Part shown: positions 1-7,515 of the stretch, piece after piece
How positions within the stretch are numbered: position 1 is the stretch's first letter
Layout of the letters: each line of letters begins with the position of its first letter
Source: Halomonas denitrificans
GTDB taxonomy: Bacteria > Pseudomonadota > Gammaproteobacteria > Xanthomonadales > Wenzhouxiangellaceae
Length of the DNA: 64,000 nucleotides
NCBI GenBank assembly: GCA_019800895.1
Contig: JAHVKF010000003.1
Span: forward strand, 62,001 to 126,000
Direction of reading: 5' to 3'
Notes under the pieces: generated by a model
What the model was told of the DNA's origin: nothing
The model's input: only the letters and a program-made list of their open reading frames with translations
The model's database searches: none
Program-made: the position numbers and the translations under genes

Positions 1-973
1 ACGCGTAGAGCGCCAGCAACAGACTGATGCCGCCGATGACACCGGGCACCAGGGCGCCCGGGTTGTAGCCCTCGAGCAGCAGTCCGTAGACGCCAACCAG
101 CAAGAGGATGTAGGCCAGGGTCGGGTTGGTGAGGATGGACAGCAGTTCGAAGCGCCAGTCGGGCTCGACGTCGGTCACGGGAAGGCCCTGGGTCCGGAGC
201 GTCACGCTGCGGTCGTGGAGTTTGACCTCGCGGCCGTCGATGGCCGTGAGGAGCTCATCGACGTTCTCGGAAATCACGTCGATCACGTTGGCCTCCAGCG
301 CTGCGGGGGCGGTCAGCGTGGCGGCGTCGCGCACCGCGGCCTCGGCCCAGTCGGCGTTGCGACCGTGCCGCTCGGCCAGGCCGCGAATATAGGCAATCGC
401 GTCGTTGAGTGATTTCGCGCCGGAGGCATCGGCCGGTTGTCGATCGGGCGCCGTTGACCCATTGGCTTCCGGGTCATCTTCGTTCGCGCCGGCCTGGTCG
501 TCGCTTGACTCGTCTTCACCTGCCGGCGCCGGCGAGGTGCCACCGATCGGCACCGGGGTGGCGGCGCCGAGGTGGGTGGCCGGCGCCATCGCCGCCACCG
601 GGCTGGCCAGGAGGATGTAGGTGCCGGCGCTGGCGGCGCGCGCGCCGTCGGGTGCCACCCAGGTCGCGACCGGGACGTCGGCGTTGAGGATCTTCGAGAT
701 GATGTCCCGCATCGAGGCGTCGAGCCCGCCGGGCGTATCAAGCTTGAGTACGACCAGGGCGGCGTCCTCCTCCTCGCCGCGCTCGATCCCGCGGACGATG
801 AAGTCGCGGGTCGCCGGGCCGATCGCGTCGGCGACGGTCAGCTGGAGGACCCGGTCGGTCTCGTCGTCCTGCGCCGCGGCACCCGCGAGCAGCAGCAGGC
901 CGGCCAGTAGCAGGCCGCCGGCGGCCAGGCGTCGGCGAAACCCCCGAGTCGATGGCTTCGACATCGTTCGCAT
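1..973 (-). CDS. NfeD-like membrane-bound ClpP-class serine protease (partial, C-terminus off window)
   Basis: This frame reads in from the left edge, so the C-terminus is missing; about 324 codons are visible. A signal peptide or first membrane segment spans about residues 16-34. It is followed by a ClpP/crotonase-fold protease region with the L-D-T-P-G-G motif (79-83) and the A-S-A-G-T-Y motif that carries the nucleophile Ser115. Lys187, in the A-K-S-L-N-D-A segment, fits the partner of the Ser/Lys dyad of archaeal and bacterial NfeD proteases. Hydrophobic segments begin near the window edge, as expected before a C-terminal NfeD OB domain. An Asp/Glu/Ala/Pro-rich insert lies between the catalytic residues (about 142-185). 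Relatives cleave membrane proteins such as stomatin-like partners. The start is ATG at 973; ATG at 964 is an in-frame alternative. Confidence 0.85.
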   Translation of the reverse strand, partial: MRTMSKPSTRGFRRRLAAGGLLLAGLLLLAGAAAQDDETDRVLQLTVADAIGPATRDFIVRGIERGEEEDAALVVLKLDTPGGLDASMRDIISKILNADVPVATWVAPDGARAASAGTYILLASPVAAMAPATHLGAATPVPIGGTSPAPAGEDESSDDQAGANEDDPEANGSTAPDRQPADASGAKSLNDAIAYIRGLAERHGRNADWAEAAVRDAATLTAPAALEANVIDVISENVDELLTAIDGREVKLHDRSVTLRTQGLPVTDVEPDWRFELLSILTNPTLAYILLLVGVYGLLLEGYNPGALVPGVIGGISLLLALYA

Positions 974-1056
974 GACTCCATCATCCCGGACCGGTGTGCA
1001 CGGTGCGTGCAGCCGGGCCCCGTGTTCGTCGACGCGCCGTCCCGTCGCCGCGTCGC

Positions 1057-1779
1057 TCAGTCGTCGAGCATGTAGTCGATCGTCGTCACGACGCGGACCA
1101 GCTTGTCTTCCGGCGACGTCGGGTCGCGTTCGGTGATCGTGAAATAGCCCTGGCGCGCCGAGCGGATCGCGCCGACCCGGCTGCCCGAATCCTCGGCGAA
1201 CTGGTCGGCGGCGCGTCGCGCGTCGGCGGTGGCCTCGGCGATCATTTCCGGCTTGATGTCGTCCAGGCCGGTGAACAGGAACTGCGAGGCATTGCCCCAG
1301 TCGGGCATCAAGGGAACGCCCTGGCTGATCAGCTCGGCGGCCTGGTCCATGGCCTGGCGGGTGGCCTCGACCTTGGTCGTGCGCAGGGTCAGCGTTCGCT
1401 GCGCTGCATAGCGCTCGGCCGGTCGCTGGTTGTCGTAGGCGTTCAGCCAGCGGTCGGTGACCTGCGGCGGATTGCGGCGAATCTCGTCGTCATTGAATCC
1501 GTTGAGCTTGAGGTAGGCCACCACGGATTCGTCGGTCCTGTCCATTCCGGCGCGCAATGCCTCCAGTGTCTCGGCGGACAGCGAGTAGGTGATCGGCCAG
1601 ATCGCCAGGTCGGCTCGGACCTCGCGCTCGGACAGGCCCTTGACCTCGACGAAGCGATCGCGCACCGCGAAGTCGCGCACCGCGTCGGCCAGGAACAGGC
1701 TGGCCAGCACCAGCCCGATGGCCAGAAGCAGCGGTCCGAACCAATCGCGTTCGCGGGCTGTCGTTCGTTCCTGCGTCAT
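1057..1779 (-). CDS. SIMPL domain (DUF541) protein
   Basis: A 240-residue protein with one N-terminal membrane anchor (about residues 14-35), followed by a SIMPL/DUF541 domain. Support comes from the F-V-E-V-K-G-L-S-E-R-E-V-R-A-D opening and the later T-L-T-L-R-T-T-K-V-E segment, typical of periplasmic SIMPL proteins. The biochemical function of the family is poorly known; relatives such as E. coli YggE have been linked to oxidative stress. The ATG at 1779 was chosen because a GGGAGG ribosome site stands just upstream and the membrane anchor follows. Longer in-frame extensions run into the divergent gene at 1896. A TATGAT hexamer at 1822-1827 (minus strand) is a possible -10. Confidence 0.82.
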   Translation of the reverse strand: MTQERTTARERDWFGPLLLAIGLVLASLFLADAVRDFAVRDRFVEVKGLSEREVRADLAIWPITYSLSAETLEALRAGMDRTDESVVAYLKLNGFNDDEIRRNPPQVTDRWLNAYDNQRPAERYAAQRTLTLRTTKVEATRQAMDQAAELISQGVPLMPDWGNASQFLFTGLDDIKPEMIAEATADARRAADQFAEDSGSRVGAIRSARQGYFTITERDPTSPEDKLVRVVTTIDYMLDD

Positions 1780-1895
1780 CGACGAACCTCCCGTGCAACA
1801 ATCGAGTCCATGATCGTTTCCATCATAGTCGCAAGGCCCGTGCTTGCAGGCCGTGTCCGTGCAGGGCTTGGACTCCGGCGACGAGGCGAAGTGCC

Positions 1896-2666
1896 ATGTG
1901 CCTGATCGCCTTCGACTGGCACCCCGACCGGGAGCGGCCCCTGGTGCTGGTCGCCAACCGCGACGAATTCCACGCCCGGCCGACCCGCGCCCTGCACTGG
2001 TGGAGCGGGCCGACGGGGCCGCTGGCCGGGCGCGACGAGCAGGCCGGCGGCACCTGGCTGGCGGTCCGCCGCGACGGGCGCTTCGCAGCGCTGACCAACG
2101 TGCGCGATCCGGCGGCACCGTCCGGAGAGCGCTCGCGCGGCGAGCTGGTCGTCGAGGCGCTGGTGGGCGACGGAGACATCGAGACGTTCGTCTTCGACGT
2201 GCACGCCCGGCGCCACGATTACGGTCCGTTCAACCTGCTGGTCGGAAGCCCCGAGCGGCTCTGGCAGGTCGGCAGCCATTCCGCGCCCGATCGCGTGACA
2301 CCGGGTCTGCATGCCCTGTCGAACCAGGCGCTCGATACGCCGTGGCCGAAGTCGATCCGCGCGGTCCGCCGGCTCGAGGCGGCGCTGGACGGCGCCCCGC
2401 TGGACGATGCCCCGCTGGACGATGCCTCGCTGCCGATCGGGACCCTGCTGCGACTGCTCGACGACCGCGACCCGGCGGCCGACGACGAGCTGCCCGAAAC
2501 GGGCGTGGGCCTGGACCTCGAGCGGCTCCTGTCGGCGCCGTTCATCGTCGGTGACCGCTACGGCACGCGTTCATCGTCGGCGCTGGTGCTGGGCAGGACC
2601 GCGCGGATGGCCGAACGGGTCTTCGATGCGGACGGGACGCGGATCGGCGAGCGCGCGTTCAGCTAG
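1896..2666 (+). CDS. NRDE (TANGO2-like) family protein
   Basis: A 256-residue protein. The family signature N-R-D-E-F is at residues 21-25, after the typical M-C-L-I-A-F N-terminus. Cys2 would become the N-terminal residue once Met is removed, as in Ntn-type hydrolases, to which this family is thought to be related. The family is named after the NRDE motif and includes eukaryotic TANGO2; suggested roles concern lipid or haem handling, and no substrate can be read from sequence. The protein carries an in-frame 15-bp tandem repeat near DNA position 2385-2432. It is followed after 8 bp by a hydrolase gene in the same direction, so the two are probably co-transcribed. Confidence 0.85.
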   Translation: MCLIAFDWHPDRERPLVLVANRDEFHARPTRALHWWSGPTGPLAGRDEQAGGTWLAVRRDGRFAALTNVRDPAAPSGERSRGELVVEALVGDGDIETFVFDVHARRHDYGPFNLLVGSPERLWQVGSHSAPDRVTPGLHALSNQALDTPWPKSIRAVRRLEAALDGAPLDDAPLDDASLPIGTLLRLLDDRDPAADDELPETGVGLDLERLLSAPFIVGDRYGTRSSSALVLGRTARMAERVFDADGTRIGERAFS

Positions 2667-2674
2667 AGGATGGG

Positions 2675-3220
2675 ATGAGCGAAGGGCAAGCGCGCGGTCG
2701 CGTGATCTTCAGCCATGGACTGGATTCGGGGCCCCGGGCGAACAAGATCGTCGCCCTGCGCCCGATTGCCGACGCCGGCGGCTGGGCCACCGAGGCGGTC
2801 GACGATCGCGACGTCAACGACGACCCCGTCGCGCGGATCGACCGGCTGGTAGCGCGGATCGAAGCCGACGATCGCCCGACCGTGCTGGTGGGCTCGTCGA
2901 TGGGCGGCTTCGTTTCGGTGATGGCCGCCGAACGCGTGGAGGTCGCCGGCCTGTTCGTGATGGCGCCTGCGCTCTACCTCGAGCACCGCCATCCGGGAGC
3001 GGTGACCCGGGAGCGGTACAGCCCGAAGGCGGGCGCGATCCACGTGGTGCACGGCTGGCGAGACGATGTCATTCCCTGGTCGCACGGCCTGAAGTTCGCC
3101 GAGCAGCAGAAGGCCTCGATTCGCCTGCTGGATGCGGGTCACCGACTGGAGAGCGTGATCCCCGAATTGAAGCGGGAGCTCGAGGCATTTCTGGGAAGGG
3201 TGGTTTCTCGCGGCGGATGA
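2675..3220 (+). CDS. alpha/beta hydrolase of the YqiA/YcfP-like esterase group
   Basis: A 181-residue single-domain alpha/beta hydrolase. It has an S-H-G-L-D-S-G oxyanion segment at 13-19 and the nucleophile elbow G-S-S-M-G-G at 73-78, with Ser75 as nucleophile. Asp130 or Asp131 (H-G-W-R-D-D-V-I-P) and His156 (D-A-G-H-R-L) complete a plausible triad. The short length and the H-G-x-x-D-x-x-P-x-x pattern fit YqiA-like esterases of unknown natural substrate. It lies 8 bp after the NRDE gene, suggesting a two-gene operon. No signal peptide is visible, so it should be cytoplasmic. Confidence 0.8.
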   Translation: MSEGQARGRVIFSHGLDSGPRANKIVALRPIADAGGWATEAVDDRDVNDDPVARIDRLVARIEADDRPTVLVGSSMGGFVSVMAAERVEVAGLFVMAPALYLEHRHPGAVTRERYSPKAGAIHVVHGWRDDVIPWSHGLKFAEQQKASIRLLDAGHRLESVIPELKRELEAFLGRVVSRGG

Positions 3221-3270
3221 TGGACGGAGACACCTGTCGGAGGGTTCTTGCGCCCGAAGCCATTCTCTGC

Positions 3271-3367
3271 CTGTTCGCTCGCAAGCTCACTCCCACAGTC
3301 GGCGAGGGATCAGGCGATCGAGGCGGCTGACAGGCAACTCCTGTGGGCGCGAGCTTGCGAGCGAAAC
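3271..3367. repeat. REPIN-like pair of inverted REP elements
   Basis: Two copies of one roughly 27-base element face each other: the minus-strand copy at 3271-3298 and the plus-strand copy at 3341-3367. Each contains the core GAGCTTGCGAGCGAA after a CTGTGGG head. A third copy at 7358-7383 matches the first over 26 bases. Inverted pairs about 100 bp long in intergenic DNA are the hallmark of REP/REPIN elements mobilised by TnpA-REP (RAYT) transposases. No RAYT gene is in the window. The pair fills the 279-base gap between the hydrolase and the csp terminator. Confidence 0.75.
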
Positions 3368-3447
3368 CCTCACCGGACTCGACCGCCGGCACGGCCCGCT
3401 CCCACGGTCCAGCCCGGATCCGGGATCGAGTACTCCCCCCGAAAACG

Positions 3448-3472
3448 AAAAACCCCCGCACGGGGCGGGGGT
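3448..3472 (-). terminator. Rho-independent terminator of the cold-shock gene
   Basis: On the minus strand a 7-bp stem, CCCCCGC pairing with GCGGGGG around a 5-base loop, runs directly into TTTTT. It stands about 28 bases after the csp stop codon. Confidence 0.9.
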
Positions 3473-3499
3473 CTTCCTTGCTTCAATTCGAAGCGGGAA

Positions 3500-3703
3500 T
3501 CAGACCGGGTTGACGTTCGCGGCCTGCGGACCCTTCGGTCCATCCTGCAGTTCGAATTCGACCTTCTGACCTTCAGCCAGCGACTTGAAGCCGGAGCCCT
3601 GGATCGCGCTGAAATGCACGAACACATCGGCGCCGCCGTTGTCCTGGGAGATAAAGCCGAAGCCCTTGGCGTCGTTGAACCACTTCACGGTTCCTGTAAC
3701 CAT
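3500..3703 (-). CDS. CspA-family cold-shock protein
   Basis: A 67-residue cold-shock domain protein, the usual family length. The RNA-binding motifs are intact: RNP1 K-G-F-G-F-I at 13-18 and RNP2 D-V-F-V-H-F at 26-31. Such proteins bind single-stranded RNA and DNA and melt mRNA structure in the cytoplasm. The ATG at 3703 follows an AAAGG-type ribosome site. A strong terminator follows at 3448-3472, so the gene is monocistronic. The AT-rich stretch before the start and a long possible leader (a -10 candidate lies about 145 bases upstream) resemble cspA-type 5' UTRs. Whether it is cold-induced cannot be told. Confidence 0.95.
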   Translation of the reverse strand: MVTGTVKWFNDAKGFGFISQDNGGADVFVHFSAIQGSGFKSLAEGQKVEFELQDGPKGPQAANVNPV

Positions 3704-3849
3704 TTTTCTACTACCTTTTCATATAACAAATGGGTGAAATGCTGCCAACTGCTCTGAAGCGTCGTGCAAGGTCGAGAGGGTCGTCTGGAGGATCTTTCTG
3801 TCGAAGGGTACCGCCGAACTTTCCACTGCCGTGCTGCGCAGCGTCTCCT

Positions 3850-3855
3850 ACTATA
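3850..3855 (-). promoter_or_regulatory. candidate -10 of the cold-shock gene
   Basis: TATAGT on the minus strand is the best -10-like hexamer in the 319-base gap between the csp start and the sulfotransferase. No convincing -35 is seen 16-18 bp further upstream. Use of this site would give a leader of about 140 bases, as in cspA-type genes. Confidence 0.3.
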
Positions 3856-3981
3856 CGCCTGTACATGGCGAATTGCGAGTGGCCCGGATGAATTTTCGAT
3901 GACGGCCCGAACGCCCCCGCGCGGGCCCCGATTCGGGGTTTCGGCCGCCGTCGCGCCATCGAACGCCCCGAAGCGCTGTGC

Positions 3982-3987
3982 GATACT
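3982..3987 (+). promoter_or_regulatory. candidate -10 of the sulfotransferase locus
   Basis: GATACT preceded by TGTGC resembles an extended -10. It would place transcription start near 3994. That is downstream of the GTG at 3978, and so supports the ATG at 4023 as the real start of the first gene. Confidence 0.3.
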
Positions 3988-4022
3988 CGCCGCGAATTCC
4001 CGCCGGTCGACTGGCTGACTTC

Positions 4023-5207
4023 ATGAACCTGTTTCCCTCCGCCGTGGCCCGGGCGATCCGCCTCTGGGGGTCGGCCATGGTCTCGCCGTTCACCGAGGGA
4101 CGGCGGCTCCGGGGTGCCGTGCTGCTGGTCCTGGCCTGGCCGCTGTTCGCCGGTCTCCAGCTGCTGCATGCGATCGGGTTCCTGCTCGACGACGTGTTCT
4201 TCCGCGGCTGGCGGCGGGTCGACGTCGAGCGGCCGGTGTTCGTGGTCGGCCCGCCGCGCTCGGGCACCACGCACCTGCACCACGTGCTGTCGGCCGACGA
4301 ACGCTTCACGACCTTCCGCACCTGGGAATGCCTGTTCGGCCTTTCGGTGACGGCGCGGAAGCTGCTGCGCGGCGCGGCGGCCGTCGACCGCGCGATCGGG
4401 CGCCCGGTCGGTCGCCTCGGCGGCTGGATCGGGCGTCGGTGGCTGGCCGACATGGACGACGTCCACCCCTTCGCGCTCGACGCGCCGGAAGAGGACTTCC
4501 TGGCCCTGATGCCGGTCATGCAGTGCTTCATCCTGGTCGCGGTCTTTCCCGCTGCACCGTGGCTGTGGCGCATCGCCCGGCTCGACGAGCAACCAGAAGC
4601 GGTGCGTCGGGCCTGGGCGCGCTACTACGCCAACTGCGTGCGGCGCCACCTCCACGCCGCCGGCCCCGGGGCGCGCTTCTTGTCCAAGAACGCCTCGTTC
4701 ACGGGCAGCCTCGAGACCCTGCTCGACAAGTTTCCGGACGCGGTGCTGCTCGGCTGCTCCCGCGATCCGATCAAGACCGTGCCGTCGCAGATGAGCTCGC
4801 TGGAACCGGGCCTCCGGGCCGTCGGGTTTCCCGACATGCCCGACGAACTGCGCGACCGCCTCGCCGACCTGCTCCGGTTCTACTACCTGCACCAGGCCGA
4901 CGTGGCGAAACGCCACCCGCAGCGCGTCGCGCTGCTGGACAACCACGCGCTGCGCGATCGCCTGGCCGAGTCCGTGACCGATGCGTTCGAGCAGGTAGGG
5001 CTGGAGATGACGCCGCAGTTCGCTGCGTCCCTGGACGAGGCGTCCCGCGCCTCGCGCGGCTTCAGCTCGGGTCACCGCTATTCGCTGGCCGACTACGGCC
5101 TCGACGAGGTCTCGTTGCGGACGATGTTCGAGCCGGTCTACGCGCGCTACCGTTTCGGTGAGTCGGCGCGCGACGGCGTGCTGCGCAACGCGGAGGCCGC
5201 GGCATGA
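4023..5207 (+). CDS. sulfotransferase family protein
   Basis: A 394-residue protein. A hydrophobic segment at about 30-56 is followed by the PAPS 5'-phosphosulfate loop P-R-S-G-T-T at 78-83. A segment near residue 240 (G-C-S-R-D-P-I-K-T-V-P-S-Q) fits the 3'-phosphate binding Arg/Ser region. It should transfer sulfate from PAPS to a carbohydrate or lipid acceptor. The membrane segment suggests work at the inner membrane. The stop overlaps the start of the glycosyltransferase gene by 4 bp, so the acceptor is probably a glycan or glycolipid made by the neighbours. A GTG at 3978 would add 15 residues but lies upstream of the likely transcription start. Confidence 0.82.
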   Translation: MNLFPSAVARAIRLWGSAMVSPFTEGRRLRGAVLLVLAWPLFAGLQLLHAIGFLLDDVFFRGWRRVDVERPVFVVGPPRSGTTHLHHVLSADERFTTFRTWECLFGLSVTARKLLRGAAAVDRAIGRPVGRLGGWIGRRWLADMDDVHPFALDAPEEDFLALMPVMQCFILVAVFPAAPWLWRIARLDEQPEAVRRAWARYYANCVRRHLHAAGPGARFLSKNASFTGSLETLLDKFPDAVLLGCSRDPIKTVPSQMSSLEPGLRAVGFPDMPDELRDRLADLLRFYYLHQADVAKRHPQRVALLDNHALRDRLAESVTDAFEQVGLEMTPQFAASLDEASRASRGFSSGHRYSLADYGLDEVSLRTMFEPVYARYRFGESARDGVLRNAEAAA

Positions 5208-6298
5208 ACGGGGCCACGGAAGTGCGTGCCGCCTTCGTCTCCGACTCCGAGCCCGAGCGCAACGGCGTCGGCGCCTACTACGCCGACCTGATCGACCAGC
5301 TTGCCGATCGCCGCGTGGACACCCGCTTCGTCTGCCCGGGACGCAGCGGTCAGAAGGGCTTCTCGTTCCCGCTGCCGGGCGATGCGACGCAACGGATCTA
5401 CCTGCCGTCGCCGCGACGCTTGTGGAGGGCGCTTCGCGAGTTCCGGCCGACCGTGATGGTGGTCGCCACGCCGGGACCCTACGGCCTGATCGCGTCGAAG
5501 TGGGCGCACGACAAGAACATTCCGCTGCTGATCGGGTTCCACACCCACTACGCCGGCGTGACCGACCTCTACGGGAAATCGCTGCTGAAGTACTTCTCGC
5601 GCGGGTGGTTCCGCTTCGCCGACCGCACGCTGTTCCGCTACGGCGATCGCGTGCTGGGCAACTCGGAGGACATGACCGAACTCGCCGATCGTCTCGGCGC
5701 GAAGGACACGCGCCGGATCGGCACGCTCGTGCCGCGTGCGGTGCTCCGGACTGAACGCCGGCCCCTCGGCGACCGGTTCCATCGCGTGTTGTATGCCGGT
5801 CGCCTGGCCGCCGAGAAACGCCTGCACACGGTGATCGATGCGGCCCGGGCCCTGCCGCAGATCGAGTTCGTGATGGCCGGCGACGGGCCGCTGCGTGCCG
5901 AGGTCCTGCGGGCGGCATCCGAGCTCGACAACCTGACCGCCACCGGCTGGCTGACCCGCTCGCAGCTCCTCGAACAGATGGACGCCGCCGATGCGCTCGT
6001 GCTGCCGTCGGAGGTCGAGTCCTTCGGCACGGTCGCCCTCGAAGCGATGGCGCGGGGACGACAGGCGGTCGTTACCTCGACCTGCGGCATCGTCGACTGG
6101 CCCGCGCTGGCCGACCACCTGGTGGTCTTCGACCTGGACGACGAACTCGCCGACGTGCTGAAGACGCTGGCCGACGAGCCCGTCGAGGCGCGTCGCGAGC
6201 GCGCCGAGGCCGGATGCCGGGCCGCACACGCGTTGAACGAGCGCAGCCTCGACGACTGGGTCGACCTGCTCCGTGACCCGCTCGGATCGGACGCCTGA
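5204..6298 (+). CDS. GT4/GT-B family glycosyltransferase
   Basis: A 364-residue GT-B glycosyltransferase. The N-terminal domain has the E-R-N-G-V-G-A-Y-Y glycine loop and an F-H-T-H-Y segment near residue 111. The C-terminal donor-binding domain begins near V-L-Y-A-G-R-L-A-A-E-K (about 193). It contains the E-x7-E motif in L-P-S-E-V-E-S-F-G-T-V-A-L-E-A (about 266-280), as in PimB/MgtA-like retaining enzymes. There is no signal peptide, so it would act on the cytoplasmic membrane face. It overlaps the sulfotransferase by 4 bp and is followed after 7 bp by a deacetylase. Together they look like a small pathway for a modified glycolipid or surface glycan; the sugar is unknown. Confidence 0.85.
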   Translation: MNGATEVRAAFVSDSEPERNGVGAYYADLIDQLADRRVDTRFVCPGRSGQKGFSFPLPGDATQRIYLPSPRRLWRALREFRPTVMVVATPGPYGLIASKWAHDKNIPLLIGFHTHYAGVTDLYGKSLLKYFSRGWFRFADRTLFRYGDRVLGNSEDMTELADRLGAKDTRRIGTLVPRAVLRTERRPLGDRFHRVLYAGRLAAEKRLHTVIDAARALPQIEFVMAGDGPLRAEVLRAASELDNLTATGWLTRSQLLEQMDAADALVLPSEVESFGTVALEAMARGRQAVVTSTCGIVDWPALADHLVVFDLDDELADVLKTLADEPVEARRERAEAGCRAAHALNERSLDDWVDLLRDPLGSDA

Positions 6299-6305
6299 GA
6301 TCCTG

Positions 6306-6998
6306 ATGAAGCTCCTGGTGTCGATCCACGACGTGATGCCCGAAACGATCGACCGGGTTCGCCGCATCTTCGATCGGCTGATCGACGCGCGCATGCAGCC
6401 CGTCACGCTGCTGGTCGTGCCCGGCCGCGACTGGTCGTCGGCGGCAATCGACGAGCTTCGCACCATGGTCTCGCACGGCGCCGAACTCGCCGGCCACGGC
6501 TGGACGCACAAGGTCGAGCGCATCAACGGCGTGAAGCACGCGCTGCACAGCGCGCTGATCTCGCGCCGTGCCGGTGAGCACCTGGCCCTGTCGCGCATCG
6601 GGATTCTTCGATTGATGCTGAAGAACCGGGCCTGGTTCGAGACGCAGGGCCTCCCGGCTCCAAGGCTCTACGTGCCGCCCGCCTGGGCCATGGGCCCGGT
6701 GCCCCGGACCTTGCTGCGTCGCCTGCCGTTCGATGTCTACGAGACCACCGGCGGCGTCTATGACGCGACGGCCGACCGTTTCCTCCGCCTGCCGATGGCC
6801 GGCTTCGAGACCGACACCGCCTTCCGCGCCGCCGTCGTCCGCCCGTTCAACGCCCTCAACCGGTTCTGGGCCCGCCGCTCGGGCCGACCGCTGCGCCTCG
6901 GAATCCACCCCGACGACTTCGAGCTCCGTCTGGCCGACGACCTCGAGGCCATGATCGCCGCCGGCGGCGAGTGCCTGAGCTATCGCGAACTGGCTTGA
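6306..6998 (+). CDS. polysaccharide deacetylase-like protein (DUF2334 type)
   Basis: A 230-residue NodB-fold protein. The S-I-H-D-V opening (residues 6-10) supplies His8 and Asp9, H-G-W-T-H at 64-68 gives the metal His pair, Y-V-P-P-A-W at 122-127 matches the R/Y-P-P motif, and I-H-P-D-D at 201-205 gives the late catalytic His. This arrangement fits DUF2334-type deacetylases acting on N-acetyl sugars or glycolipid head groups. ATG at 6306 was chosen because the residues after it align with the family start; GTG-type extensions overlap the previous gene by 26 bp. It is the last gene of the sulfotransferase-glycosyltransferase unit. Confidence 0.8.
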   Translation: MKLLVSIHDVMPETIDRVRRIFDRLIDARMQPVTLLVVPGRDWSSAAIDELRTMVSHGAELAGHGWTHKVERINGVKHALHSALISRRAGEHLALSRIGILRLMLKNRAWFETQGLPAPRLYVPPAWAMGPVPRTLLRRLPFDVYETTGGVYDATADRFLRLPMAGFETDTAFRAAVVRPFNALNRFWARRSGRPLRLGIHPDDFELRLADDLEAMIAAGGECLSYRELA

Positions 6999-7021
6999 TC
7001 CTGGTTGGTGGCTTCGGCCGT

Positions 7022-7514
7022 TTAGAGGATGGACGCAAAGGCGCGAAGCGGCGAAGGAACGCAAAGGAAAACAAAGAAGAAGGTCGATTCAACTGCAAGG
7101 TCAAGAGCAGGTGATGAGCGCGAAGACGCGAAGGCGCGAAGAGAAATGCTGGAAGAAAAAAAAGATGAGTGCTTGGAAGCGAAGAACTCAATTCGCAGTG
7201 CTCGTGCCGCCTCGGTTCGATGTTTCTTGAAGTTCCAGGTATTCAGGTGTGCCCTTAGCGCCTTCGCGTCTTCGCGCCCATCCTCTGCTCTTGCAGTTCT
7301 TGCTCTCTTCGACTTCCCAGCTCAGTCGAGCCACCAAGCCATCGATAGAAAAACGCTCTGTGGGAGTGAGCTTGCGAGCGAACGAGTTGCGGTGCAGGTC
7401 GGTCGTTGATTCTTCTCTGTATCTCCGCGTCTTTGCGAGAAACAGAATTCGATCCCGGAATGGGACCTTCGCGTTCCTTCGCCCCTTCGCGCCTTTGCGT
7501 CCATCCTCTAAAGG
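7022..7514. repeat. nested inverted-repeat element, non-coding
   Basis: This 517-base gene-free gap contains two nested inverted pairs. The outer arms (7022-7067 and 7466-7512) share about 45 bases beginning TTAGAGGATGGACGCAAAG. The inner arms (about 7105-7140 and 7250-7290) share AGCGCGAAGACGCGAAGG-type sequence. Both are built from GCGAAG/CGCAAAG units. A single REP copy (7358-7383) and a third segment of similar character (about 7410-7445) lie between the arms. No credible gene is seen; open frames here only translate the repeats. The whole looks like a non-autonomous mobile element or stacked insertions. Confidence 0.7.
7358..7383 (+). repeat. solitary REP element
   Basis: Twenty-six bases match the REP copy at 3271-3298 (read on its minus strand) exactly, including the GAGCTTGCGAGCGAAC core. 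No inverted partner is close by, so it is a singlet inside the larger inverted-repeat nest. Confidence 0.7.
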
Positions 7515-7515
7515 C

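Noticed and set aside
3978-4022. GTG start adding 15 residues to the sulfotransferase
   Set aside because: A -10-like GATACT lies at 3982-3987, inside the extension, and no ribosome site precedes the GTG.
3711-5918. A 735-codon open frame antisense to the sulfotransferase and glycosyltransferase
   Set aside because: Arg/Pro/Ser-rich shadow of two supported genes.
7029-7409. Small proteins encoded in the repeat nest
   Set aside because: Their sequences only translate the GCGAAG/CGCAAAG repeats on either strand.
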